Source: Pseudomonas sp. VD-NE ins (GTDB lineage: Bacteria; Pseudomonadota; Gammaproteobacteria; Pseudomonadales; Pseudomonadaceae). Taken from it: a stretch of DNA of 64,000 nucleotides. Below, in pieces: positions 52,082-60,266 of this stretch; position 1 is the stretch's first letter, and each line of letters begins with the position of its first letter. The notes under the pieces were generated by a model, which was not told the DNA's origin, searched no databases, and worked only from the letters and a program-made list of their open reading frames with translations. Both the position numbers and the translations under genes were made by a program. Where the stretch lies: contig NZ_CP134772.1 in the NCBI RefSeq assembly GCF_031882575.1, positions 4,297,001 to 4,361,000 of the forward strand, in the 5' to 3' direction.

Positions 52082-52522
52082 ATGAAACGCCAAACCCTTC
52101 TCGGTATCGCTTTCTCGGTCTTCGCTATCAACGCTTTCGCCGCTACCCCGGCTCATACCATGATCGCTGAAGGCGGCTCGGACAAACTGATCGAAAGCCG
52201 TGTGGCTGAAGGTGGTTCGGATCGTCTGATCGAACGCCGCGTTGCTGAAGGTGGTTCGGATCGTCTGATCGAACGCCGCGTTGCTGAAGGTGGTTCGGAT
52301 CGTCTGCTTGAACGCCGCGTCGCTGAAGGTGGTTCGGATCGTCTGCTTGAACGCCGCGTCGCTGAAGGTGGTTCCGATCGTCTGCTTGAACGCCGCGTCG
52401 CTGAAGGTGGTTCGGATCGTCTGATCGAACGTCGCGTTGCTGAAGGCGGTTCGGATCGTCTGATCGAACGCCGCGTTGCTGAAGGTGGTTCCGATCGTCT
52501 GCTTGAACGCCGCGTTGCCTGA
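52082..52522 (+). CDS. Exported protein of nine 13-residue tandem repeats (AEGGSDRLIERR)
   Basis: Encodes 146 residues: a signal peptide (MKRQTLLGIAFSVFAINAFA, cleavage near AFA/AT), a seven-residue linker, nine copies of the 13-residue unit V-AEGGSD-R-L-(I/L)-ERR and a final VA. The first copy is divergent (I-AEGGSDKLIESR). The only variation in copies 2-9 is Ile or Leu at one position. Each unit has alternating acidic and basic residues with a Gly-Gly turn, which could form a solenoid or fibre. Predicted secreted or periplasmic. It follows the ECF/anti-sigma pair by 132 bases and may be its target; function is unknown. Confidence 0.82.
   Translation: MKRQTLLGIAFSVFAINAFAATPAHTMIAEGGSDKLIESRVAEGGSDRLIERRVAEGGSDRLIERRVAEGGSDRLLERRVAEGGSDRLLERRVAEGGSDRLLERRVAEGGSDRLIERRVAEGGSDRLIERRVAEGGSDRLLERRVA
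52163..52513 (+). repeat. 39-base tandem repeat array, nine units
   Basis: Nine in-frame 39-base units within the gene at 52082. Units 2-9 are nearly identical at DNA level (GAAGGTGGTTCGGATCGTCT core), differing mainly in GCCGCGTTGCT versus GCCGCGTCGCT and ATC versus CTT codons, pointing to recent expansion. Confidence 0.95.
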
Positions 52523-52551
52523 TGAATGGCGGCAAGCGCAACACCCCAGAG

Positions 52552-52579
52552 AAACCCGGCTCCCTCAGCCGGGTTTTTT
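52552..52579 (+). terminator. Intrinsic terminator
   Basis: ACCCGGC (52554-52560) and GCCGGGT (52568-52574) form a GC-rich stem with a seven-base loop, followed by a run of six T. Ends the repeat-protein transcript 30 bases after its stop. Confidence 0.9.
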
Positions 52580-52592
52580 ATGTCTGGAGGTT

Positions 52593-53684
52593 TTATCCGG
52601 CCTTGGCCATGCAGCGCTTGTAACGCTCATCTACGCGTTTGGCGAACCACGCGGTCGTGAGTTTTCGGGTGATCTTCGGGCTCTGCAGGACGATCCCCGG
52701 CAACACCGCACGCGGCAGTTTTTTCCCCTCCGCTTGCTCCGCCAGTTCGAATACCCGCTGATAGAGTCTGGTCTCTTCGAATTCCAGGGTTTTGCCCTTC
52801 TCCAGTTGATCGCGAATGGTCGGGTTGCGCATGCCCAGCGACTTGCCAAGGGTGCGCACCGCCAGTTCCGTGCCACCGGGCATGATCGAGTCGTAGCGGA
52901 TCAGGTCGCCATCCAGCGCCAGCGGAATGCCGGACGCACGACTCACAGCATTCTGAAACGCAGCATTGCGACTGGCGTACCAACCAGCATTGAAGTCGGC
53001 AAAACGGTACAACGGCTCGCGATAACTCACCGGATAACCGAGCAAATGCGCGATGCCGAAATACATGCCACCACGGCGGCTGAACACTTCGCGGCGGATC
53101 GTGCCGTCCACCGGGTACGGATAATCCTTGGCGTGCTGCTCGGCAAACTCGATGCTCACCTGCATCGGCCCGCCGGTGTGCACTGGGTTGAAGCCACCGA
53201 ACAACGTGCGGCCCATCGGCACCCGGCCGATGAAGTCGTCGAAAATGGCGCTGAGTTCTTTCTCACTGCGCGCCGCACTCAGGCGTTCGCTATAGGTCTT
53301 GCCGTTGGTTGAGCGCACTTGCAGAGCGCCGCTGACCAACAGGCTGGGGATGTGTACTTTAGCGGCACGTCGATCGATTTCGTCGCGGGCGATTTTGCCC
53401 AGGCCGGGTACCGTGGGGTCGGCCTGGAAGGTGGATTCCTGTTCGGCAACGGCCAGCACCGAGCAAAGATTCTGCGTGGTCGGGCTGATGTTCTGCGCGG
53501 CAAACGCGGCGTAGATATCGATGGCCCAGCCTTGGCGATCGGCGGTTTTGGCCGGCATCAGCCGCACGATCTCGGCCTTCACTTCGGCAGGCGCACGCGG
53601 CACCGGTTCCTGACTGCGCTGCCCCGCGCAACCGGCGAGCACCAGCAGTGCGGCGAGCGTGATCAGTAATCGAAAGTTATGCAT
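52593..53684 (-). CDS. DUF1615 lipoprotein
   Basis: A 363-residue lipoprotein with signal LLITLAALLVLAGC (lipobox Cys at 19). The mature part matches DUF1615: QGWAIDIYAAFAAQNISPTT, SVLAVAEQESTFQADPTVPG (resembling a lysozyme-like fold with a glutamate) and FGGFNPVHTGGPMQVSIEFA. Outer-membrane sorting is predicted (Ala after Cys). The AEQES segment recalls the catalytic Glu of lytic transglycosylases, but activity is unproven. Confidence 0.87.
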   Translation of the reverse strand: MHNFRLLITLAALLVLAGCAGQRSQEPVPRAPAEVKAEIVRLMPAKTADRQGWAIDIYAAFAAQNISPTTQNLCSVLAVAEQESTFQADPTVPGLGKIARDEIDRRAAKVHIPSLLVSGALQVRSTNGKTYSERLSAARSEKELSAIFDDFIGRVPMGRTLFGGFNPVHTGGPMQVSIEFAEQHAKDYPYPVDGTIRREVFSRRGGMYFGIAHLLGYPVSYREPLYRFADFNAGWYASRNAAFQNAVSRASGIPLALDGDLIRYDSIMPGGTELAVRTLGKSLGMRNPTIRDQLEKGKTLEFEETRLYQRVFELAEQAEGKKLPRAVLPGIVLQSPKITRKLTTAWFAKRVDERYKRCMAKAG

Positions 53685-53728
53685 GAAACTTCATCCAGTC
53701 CGTTAAGCCCGAACCACGATACACAATC

Positions 53729-53842
53729 CGTGTAGGAGCTGCCGAAGGCTCGGGCCGCGATCGGACGATCTTTTGACTTTGATTTTAAAAACAAGATCAA
53801 AAGATCGTCCGATCGCGGCCCGAGCCTGCGGCAGCTCCTACA
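53729..53842. repeat. Long REP-type inverted pair, AGGAGCTGCCG class
   Basis: Arms of about 50 bases: GTAGGAGCTGCCGAAGGCTC then GGGCCGCGATCGGACGATCT, and the complement, around a short AT-rich centre. Between divergent DUF1615 and siderophore receptor genes. Confidence 0.85.
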
Positions 53843-53892
53843 GGTGATGTGTGTTTTGAGAGGTGATGACAAACTGATTGCAAAACGTTACT

Positions 53893-53911
53893 GAGAAAAA
53901 CTATCATTTGC
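53893..53911. promoter_or_regulatory. Candidate Fur box
   Basis: GAGAAAAACTATCATTTGC matches the 19-base Fur consensus at about 12 positions, including ATCATT in the right half. It lies 80 bases before the siderophore receptor start, as expected for iron repression. Confidence 0.5.
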
Positions 53912-53989
53912 ACCTGGAGTCGCATTTGCGCAAGGAGTTCCCGCGCAGCCCTTATTTTTCTCACCGGCCGTGCGCCTCCAGGTACATAC

Positions 53990-56194
53990 ATGCCCGCTCC
54001 AGCTCGACTCGCCGTCCCGTTTCGCCCGACGCTTCTCGCCCTGCTGTGCTCCCTGACTGTCACCGCTCACGCCGCTGAAGGCGATACCAAAGCGCTGGTG
54101 CTGGACGACGTCAACGTCAACGCCCAAGCCCCGGCGCCCAACGCCTTGCCCCCGGTTTACGCGGGTGGCCAGGTCGCCCGTGGTGGTCAACTCGGCGTGC
54201 TCGGCAATCAGGACATGATGGACGTGCCGTTCAGCGCCGCGTCCTACACCGAACAGCTGATCCAGGATCAACAGGCCGAAAACGTCGCCGACGTGCTGCT
54301 CAACGATTCTTCGGTGCGTCAGGCATCCGGTTTCTCCAACCAGGCGCAGGTCTTCATGATTCGCGGCCTGCCGCTGAACGGCGACGATATTTCCTATAAC
54401 GGCCTGTACGGTGTGCTGCCACGGCAGATCATTTCCACCGACGCCTTGGAGCGCGTGGAAGTGTTCAAAGGCCCGAACGCCTTTATCAACGGCGTGACTC
54501 CGACCGGTTCCGGCATCGGTGGTGGCGTCAACCTGCAACCGAAACGCGCTGGCGACGTGCCGCTGCGTCGTTACACCACCGACATCAACAGCGAAGGCCG
54601 TATCGGTCATCACTTCGACATCGGCCAGCGCTTCGGTGAAGACAACCGCTTTGGCGCCCGGATCAACCTGTCCCAGCGTGAAGGCGACACCGGTATCGAT
54701 CACGAGAACCAGCGCTCGAAACTGTTCGCCATCGGCCTCGACTATCGCGGCGACGCCCTGCGCCTCTCCGGCGACTTCGCCTACCAGAAAGAGCGCGTCA
54801 ACGGTGGCCGCAGCTCGGTCAACCTCGGCACCGCCACACACATTCCGGATGCGCCATCGGCCGACACCAACTACGCGCCGAAGTGGGGTTACACCGACAT
54901 CGAAGACACCTTCGGCATGCTCCGCGCCGAATACGACCTGAACGACAACTGGACCGCCTACGCGGCCGGCGGCGCCAAGCACACCCGCGAAGTCGGGCGC
55001 TACAACTCGACCACTTTGGTTGGCAACAGCGGCGCGTCGTTTACCACGGGTTCGTTCGTCCCCCACGATGAAGACAACACCAGCGTCATGGCTGGCCTCA
55101 ACGGCAAATTCAATACCGGCGCGATCAGTCACAAGGTCAACTTCGGCCTGACCGGTATCTGGGCCGAGCAGCGCAGCGCCTATGATTTCGATCTGACCCA
55201 ATACGCCAACAACATCTATCACCCAGTGCAAACACCGTCGCCGGTGGGCAATTTTGCCGGCGGCGACTTGAATGATCCGGGCATCGTCGGCAAGACTTTC
55301 AACCGCAGCATTGCGATTTCCGACACCCTCGGTTTCTTCGATGATCGCCTGCTGGTCACCGCCGGCCTGCGTCGCCAGCAACTGGTCGTCCAAGGCTACA
55401 ACTACGCCAGCTGGGGCAGCGGCGATCGCAAGTCGAGCTACGACGAATCGATCACCACGCCGGTGTATGGCGTGGTGTTCAAGCCGTGGGAACACGTGTC
55501 GTTCTACGCCAACCACATCGAAGGCCTGGCTCAGGGCCCAACCTCGCCGACCAGCACCGGCGGCTTCCGCGTGACCAACGGCAACGAAGTCTACGCACCG
55601 GCACGTTCCAAGCAGACCGAAGTCGGGGTGAAAGTCGACATGGGCACTTACGGCGCCAGCCTCGGTGTCTATCGCATCGAACAGCCAAGCGACGGTTACT
55701 GCGAAATCGACAGCGCCACCACCTGCACCTACGTGCGTGAGGGCGAGCAGGTCAACAAAGGCGTGGAAATGAACGTGTTCGGCGAACCGATCCAGGGCCT
55801 GCGCCTGATCAGCGGTCTGACCCTGATGGACACCGAACTGAAGAACACCCTCAACGGCGCCAACGACGGCAACCGTGCGATCGGCGTGCCTACCTTCCAG
55901 TTCAACGCTGGTGCGGATTGGGACGTGCCGGGCCTGCAAGGTGTCGCGCTGAATGCGCGGATGCTGCGTACCGGCGGTCAATACGCGGATGCGGCGAACA
56001 ACCTGAGCCTGCCGACCTGGAACCGCTTCGATGCGGGTGCACGTTATGCGTTCAAAGTGTCGGAGAAAGACGTAACCGTGCGTCTGGGTGTGGAGAATCT
56101 GGCGAACAAGAAGTATTGGGAATCGGCTCAGGGTGGGTATCTGACCCAGGGTGAACCGCGGGTTGCCAAGTTGTCCGGGACTATTGATTTCTAA
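53990..56194 (+). CDS. TonB-dependent siderophore receptor
   Basis: A 734-residue outer-membrane receptor. A signal peptide ends at AHA/AE (residue 29). The plug has the siderophore-receptor opening VPFSAASYTEQLIQDQQAEN, VFMIRGLPLNGDDISYNGLY and LERVEVFKGPNAFINGVTPT; the barrel ends at KLSGTIDF with a terminal Phe. No N-terminal signalling domain, so direct Fur control is more likely than ECF control. It belongs to the FhuE/FiuA-type ferric-siderophore group (xenosiderophore uptake likely); the ligand is unknown. Confidence 0.92.
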   Translation: MPAPARLAVPFRPTLLALLCSLTVTAHAAEGDTKALVLDDVNVNAQAPAPNALPPVYAGGQVARGGQLGVLGNQDMMDVPFSAASYTEQLIQDQQAENVADVLLNDSSVRQASGFSNQAQVFMIRGLPLNGDDISYNGLYGVLPRQIISTDALERVEVFKGPNAFINGVTPTGSGIGGGVNLQPKRAGDVPLRRYTTDINSEGRIGHHFDIGQRFGEDNRFGARINLSQREGDTGIDHENQRSKLFAIGLDYRGDALRLSGDFAYQKERVNGGRSSVNLGTATHIPDAPSADTNYAPKWGYTDIEDTFGMLRAEYDLNDNWTAYAAGGAKHTREVGRYNSTTLVGNSGASFTTGSFVPHDEDNTSVMAGLNGKFNTGAISHKVNFGLTGIWAEQRSAYDFDLTQYANNIYHPVQTPSPVGNFAGGDLNDPGIVGKTFNRSIAISDTLGFFDDRLLVTAGLRRQQLVVQGYNYASWGSGDRKSSYDESITTPVYGVVFKPWEHVSFYANHIEGLAQGPTSPTSTGGFRVTNGNEVYAPARSKQTEVGVKVDMGTYGASLGVYRIEQPSDGYCEIDSATTCTYVREGEQVNKGVEMNVFGEPIQGLRLISGLTLMDTELKNTLNGANDGNRAIGVPTFQFNAGADWDVPGLQGVALNARMLRTGGQYADAANNLSLPTWNRFDAGARYAFKVSEKDVTVRLGVENLANKKYWESAQGGYLTQGEPRVAKLSGTIDF

Positions 56195-56199
56195 CGCTG

Positions 56200-56470
56200 A
56201 AAAGCCCCTCACCCTAACCCTCTCCCGGAGGGAGAGGGGACTGACCGAGGTGTTCTTTCGAGTTAAGCCGACGTGTGCCACCGAGTTGAGCTCAGGTTTT
56301 GAAAGGCACCTAAATCGGCTCCCTTTTCCCCTCGCCTTTTAAAGGAGGGGGGACTGACCGTAGTGTTCTTTCGAGTTACGCCGACCTGAAATATCGAGTC
56401 GAACTCAGGTTTTGAAAAGCACCCAATCGGCTCCCTCTCCCTCGGGAGAGGGCTGGGGTGAGGGGCCACT
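56200..56470. repeat. Tandem copies of a repeat with flanking CTCTCCC palindromes
   Basis: Two direct copies of a unit of about 115 bases (from about 56235 and 56349): each has GGGGACTGACCG, GTGTTCTTTCGAGTTA, GCCGAC, CTCAGGTTTTGAAA and CAATCGGCTCCC or a close variant. CCTCACCCTAACCCTCTCCC at the left end is inverted at the right end. It fills the 396-base gap before the monooxygenase; no gene seen. Confidence 0.75.
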
Positions 56471-56590
56471 ATTTGCGTCACACACCAGCACCCCCGCCGA
56501 ACACCCTCAAAACATCCCCGTCTGGCCGATCAACTGGCCACCCTCTCCTGCTGATCCATACTTGCTGCACAGCAAACGGAGGACAGGCCC

Positions 56591-58126
56591 ATGAACCGCA
56601 GCGACGTCCTGATCATCGGCGCCGGCCCGACCGGGCTGGTGCTGGCCCTGTGGCTGAGCAAACTCGGCGTGCGCGTGCGCATCATCGATAAAACCTCCGC
56701 GCAGGGCACCACTTCGCGAGCGCTGGCGGTGCAGGCGCGCACCCTTGAGCTGTACCGACAACTGGACCTCGCCGACACCATCGTGCGCAACGGCCATCGG
56801 GTGGCGGCAGCGAATTTCTGGGTCAACGGCAAACCGGTCGCGCAGTTGCCGCTGAACCGCATCGGCGAAGGCCTGACGCCTTATGCGTTCGTCGAAATCT
56901 TCCCGCAGGATGAACATGAACGGCTGCTGATTGAGCGCCTCGAAGACTACGGCGTGACGGTCGAGCGCGACACCACGCTGGAAAGCTTCGAAGAAACCGG
57001 CTACGGCCTCACCGCGCATTTACGCCTGCCCGATGGCGAACAGGAAATCTGCCAGGCCTGTTATCTGGCCGGCTGTGACGGCGCCCGCTCAGTGGTACGC
57101 AAAACCCTCGACACCGGTTTCCCCGGTGGCACCTATCAGCAGATTTTCTACGTGGCCGACGTCAAGGCCAGCGGCCCGGCGATGAACGGCGAGTTGCACC
57201 TGGATCTGGATGAAGCGGACTTCCTCGCCGTGTTTCCACTGGCCGGCGAAGGCCGCGCACGGTTGATCGGCACTGTGCGTGACGAACGTGCGGATCGCGC
57301 CGAAACCCTGGAATTTTCCGATGTCAGCAGCCGCGCCATCGAACACCTGAAAGTGCATATCGAAGACGTGCACTGGTTCTCGACCTACCGTGTGCATCAC
57401 CGCGTGGCCGAGCATTTTCGTGGAGGCCGCGCGTTTCTGCTCGGCGATGCGGCGCATGTGCACAGCCCGGCGGGCGGTCAAGGCATGAACACCGGCATCG
57501 GCGACGCGATCAATCTGGCATGGAAACTTGCCGCCGTGCTCAGCGGCGCTGCCGAACCGGGCCTGCTCGACAGCTACGAAACCGAACGCATTGCCTTCGC
57601 CCGTCGACTGGTGTCGACCACCGACAAAGTCTTCAGTTTCGTCACCGCCGAAGGGCGTATGGCAGACCTGCTGCGCATGCGCGTGGCACCGTTTCTGATC
57701 CCGAAAATGGCTTCGTTCGAAGCCAGTCGCGAGTTCCTTTTTCGCACCGTTTCGCAGGTCACCCTCAACTACCGCGGCATGCCGCTGAGCCAGGGCGCAG
57801 CCGGCCACGTGCACGGCGGCGACCGTTTGCCGTGGGCACATGATGGTGAGGGGGATAATTACGAACCGCTCAGACAGCCCTGCTGGCAGGTGCATGTGTA
57901 CGGCGACACCAGCGACGAAATGATTGCCTGGTGCAATGAACACCATTTACCGCTGCATGTGTTCGACTGGCGTCCGGCGTTTGAAACGGCGGGATTGGGG
58001 CGCAACGGTTTTTATCTGCTGCGCCCGGATACTTATGTGGCGATTGCCGAGAACAGTGCGGATCCGAAGGTGATTGAGCGGTATTTCCGCGATCACGGGA
58101 TCCGCCCGTTCTTCGCCTGCCCCTGA
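56591..58126 (+). CDS. FAD-dependent aromatic-type monooxygenase
   Basis: A 511-residue flavoprotein monooxygenase of the PheA/TfdB/PobA class. The FAD motif GxGxxG is VLIIGAGPTGLVLALWLSKL at the start; the second FAD motif is FLLGDAAHVHSPAGGQGMNT; the NADPH/FAD DG region is CYLAGCDGARSVVRKTL. The C-terminal thioredoxin-like part (about 400-511) fits phenol-hydroxylase relatives. The substrate is unknown and no degradation operon is adjacent. Confidence 0.9.
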   Translation: MNRSDVLIIGAGPTGLVLALWLSKLGVRVRIIDKTSAQGTTSRALAVQARTLELYRQLDLADTIVRNGHRVAAANFWVNGKPVAQLPLNRIGEGLTPYAFVEIFPQDEHERLLIERLEDYGVTVERDTTLESFEETGYGLTAHLRLPDGEQEICQACYLAGCDGARSVVRKTLDTGFPGGTYQQIFYVADVKASGPAMNGELHLDLDEADFLAVFPLAGEGRARLIGTVRDERADRAETLEFSDVSSRAIEHLKVHIEDVHWFSTYRVHHRVAEHFRGGRAFLLGDAAHVHSPAGGQGMNTGIGDAINLAWKLAAVLSGAAEPGLLDSYETERIAFARRLVSTTDKVFSFVTAEGRMADLLRMRVAPFLIPKMASFEASREFLFRTVSQVTLNYRGMPLSQGAAGHVHGGDRLPWAHDGEGDNYEPLRQPCWQVHVYGDTSDEMIAWCNEHHLPLHVFDWRPAFETAGLGRNGFYLLRPDTYVAIAENSADPKVIERYFRDHGIRPFFACP

Positions 58127-58146
58127 CCCAAAAACACCACAAGAAC

Positions 58147-58241
58147 CTGTGGGAGCTGGCTTGCCAGCGATGGCGTCAGCACAGTCAAAATCAATGTTGA
58201 CTGATGCACCGCTATCGCTGGCAAGCCAGCTCCCACAGGGT
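58147..58241. repeat. REP inverted pair
   Basis: Inverted copies of CCTGTGGGAGCTGGCTTGCC and its complement between the convergent monooxygenase and hemB genes. Confidence 0.9.
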
Positions 58242-58254
58242 TGTGCAGTGGTCT

Positions 58255-59229
58255 CTAGATCCCGGCCAGTGCCAGATCCATCGCAAAGTAAGTAAAGATC
58301 AGATCCGCACCCGCACGCTTGATCGCGCCCAGGCTCTCACGCACCACACGATCCTCATCAATCGCCCCGGCCTGCGCGCCGAACTTGATCATCGCGTACT
58401 CGCCGCTGACCTGATAGGCCGCCAGCGGCAGGTTCGATGCCTCACGGATGTCGCGGATGATGTCGAGGTACGCACCGGCCGGTTTGACCATCAGCGCGTC
58501 TGCGCCTTCCTGCTCGTCGAGCAGCGATTCGCGCAGTGCTTCACGGCGGTTCATCGGGTTCATCTGATAGCTTTTGCGGTCGCCTTTCAGCGCGCTGCCA
58601 CCGGCCTCGCGGAACGGGCCATACAGCGCCGAGGCAAACTTGGTCGAATAGGCCATGATCGGAATCTGGGTGAACCCGGCGGCGTCCAGCGCCTGGCGAA
58701 TCGCCCGCACCTGACCGTCCATCGCTGCCGACGGCGCGATCACGTCCGCACCGGCGCGGGCGGCTGCCACGGCTTGTTTGCCGAGGTTGATCAGTGTCTG
58801 GTCGTTGTCGACTTCATGGTTGTGCATCACGCCGCAGTGGCCATGATCGGTGTATTCGCAAAAGCAGGTGTCGGACATCACGATCATCTCCGGCACGGCA
58901 TCTTTGGCAATGCGCGACATGCGCGAGACCAGGCCTTCTTCGCGCCAGGTGTCACTGCCATTGCTGTCCAGATGATGGGACACGCCGAAGGTCATCACCG
59001 ACTTGATGCCAGCACGGGCATAACGCTCGATTTCGCTGGCCAGTTTGCGCTCGGGAATGCGCATCACCCCGGGCATGCTCTTGATCGGCACGAAGTCATC
59101 GATTTCTTCCTCGACGAAAATCGGCAGCACCAGATCGTTCAGGCTGAACTCGGTTTCCTGGAACAGGCTGCGCAGGCTCGCATTGCGGCGCAGACGGCGG
59201 GGACGTGCTTCGGGGAACTGACTGGACAT
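58255..59229 (-). CDS. hemB: Porphobilinogen synthase, zinc-type (delta-aminolevulinate dehydratase)
   Basis: A 324-residue HemB that condenses two aminolevulinate molecules to porphobilinogen in haem synthesis. Schiff-base lysines are Lys197 (MAYSTKFAS) and Lys249 ([11 protein letters not shown]). The metal site is [16 protein letters not shown], with Cys122, Cys124 and Cys132, the zinc-binding triad of E. coli HemB. P. aeruginosa-type HemB is magnesium-dependent and lacks this triad. The sequence is overall very close to enterobacterial HemB. It is therefore likely a second, transferred copy. It stands alone between REP pairs. Confidence 0.93.
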   Translation of the reverse strand: MSSQFPEARPRRLRRNASLRSLFQETEFSLNDLVLPIFVEEEIDDFVPIKSMPGVMRIPERKLASEIERYARAGIKSVMTFGVSHHLDSNGSDTWREEGLVSRMSRIAKDAVPEMIVMSDTCFCEYTDHGHCGVMHNHEVDNDQTLINLGKQAVAAARAGADVIAPSAAMDGQVRAIRQALDAAGFTQIPIMAYSTKFASALYGPFREAGGSALKGDRKSYQMNPMNRREALRESLLDEQEGADALMVKPAGAYLDIIRDIREASNLPLAAYQVSGEYAMIKFGAQAGAIDEDRVVRESLGAIKRAGADLIFTYFAMDLALAGI

Positions 59230-59369
59230 GGGGCCTTTCCTGAAAACGGCAGATGAGACGAAAGTCGTAGGGGGCGAAGCTTATGCCTTGCGGGGGGTGG
59301 GGTACAAACCTGGATCAATCAAGAGTGCATTACCGGGGGTGTAATAATCTTTCGAAACACTGTGAATCC

Positions 59370-59461
59370 CTGTGGGAGCTGGCTTGCCAGCGATGGCGGT
59401 GGTTCAGTCAACCTTGATGTCGACTGTGCCGGCCTCTTCGCTGGCAAGCCAGCTCCCACAA
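59370..59461. repeat. REP inverted pair
   Basis: Inverted copies of CCTGTGGGAGCTGGCTTGCC and its complement between hemB and the GST gene. The preceding stretch 59230-59360 is presumably the hemB promoter region. Confidence 0.9.
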
Positions 59462-59483
59462 GGTTATGTGTATAGCCCGAAAA

Positions 59484-60182
59484 TCATGAGGGGATGGTCA
59501 GGCCGCGAATGACCGCTGGGCGCGCGAGAAAACGCTCCAGCACGCGGGTGACATTCGGGAAGTTGCTGATGCCAACCAGATCACCCGCCTCGTAGAACCC
59601 GATCAAATTGCGCACCCACGGGAACGTCGCAATGTCGGCAATGGTGTAGCGCTCACCCATGATCCAGTCACGGCCCTCGAGCCGACCGTCGAGCACTTTG
59701 AGCAGGCGCTTGCTTTCATCGGCGTAACGGTCACGCGGGCGTTTGTCCTCGTAGTCCTTGCCAGCGAATTTGTTGAAGAAACCGAGCTGGCCGAACATTG
59801 GGCCGATGCCGCCCATCTGAAACATCAGCCACTGGATGGTTTCGTAGCGCAACGCGCCTTCCTGCGCCAGCAACTGGCCGCTTTTGTCGGCCAGATAAAT
59901 CAGGATCGCCCCCGATTCGAACAGCGGCAGCGGTTGATCCTCGGGGCCATGGGGATCGAGGATCGCCGGAATCTTGTTGTTCGGGTTCAGCGACAGGAAC
60001 TCGGCCGACAGCTGGTCGTTGGTGTCGAAACCGACACGATGCGGCTCGTACGGCAGGCCGATTTCCTCGAGCATGATCGAGACTTTCACGCCGTTGGGCG
60101 TCGGCAAGGAATAGAGCTGAATCCAGTCGGGGTACTGCGCCGGCCATTTCTGGGTGATCGGGAACGCGGACAGATCGGTCAT
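59484..60182 (-). CDS. Glutathione S-transferase, YfcG/YghU-like disulfide reductase type
   Basis: A 232-residue Nu-class-like GST. The N domain begins after a short extension: IQLYSLPTPNGVKVSIMLEE, with the TPNG motif typical of YfcG/YghU (Thr and Asn contact glutathione), then LNPNNKIPAILDPHGPEDQP and ESGAILIYLADKSG. The C domain has QWLMFQMGGIGPMFGQLGFF, also typical of this class. Members reduce disulfides using two glutathiones. ATG 60182 preferred; an ATG nine bases upstream is possible. Confidence 0.9.
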   Translation of the reverse strand: MTDLSAFPITQKWPAQYPDWIQLYSLPTPNGVKVSIMLEEIGLPYEPHRVGFDTNDQLSAEFLSLNPNNKIPAILDPHGPEDQPLPLFESGAILIYLADKSGQLLAQEGALRYETIQWLMFQMGGIGPMFGQLGFFNKFAGKDYEDKRPRDRYADESKRLLKVLDGRLEGRDWIMGERYTIADIATFPWVRNLIGFYEAGDLVGISNFPNVTRVLERFLARPAVIRGLTIPS

Positions 60183-60266
60183 GGGAAGCATCCAGTCACT
60201 GATTAAAGGCTGATCATAAGGTAGAGCTGTCGGATGCTGCGATCTTTTGGCCAGTGCACGCCCACC

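Noticed and set aside
52163..52513. CRISPR array
   Set aside because: Regular 39-base units but no variable spacers; units are contiguous and in frame with a signal peptide.
52143..52544. 133-codon frame antisense to the 13-residue repeat gene
   Set aside because: A 39-base repeat without stops in one frame stays open in others too; the sense frame has signal peptide, ribosome site and terminator.
53888..56281. 797-codon open frame antisense to the siderophore receptor
   Set aside because: Shadow of a well-supported gene; it has no recognisable domain or ribosome site.
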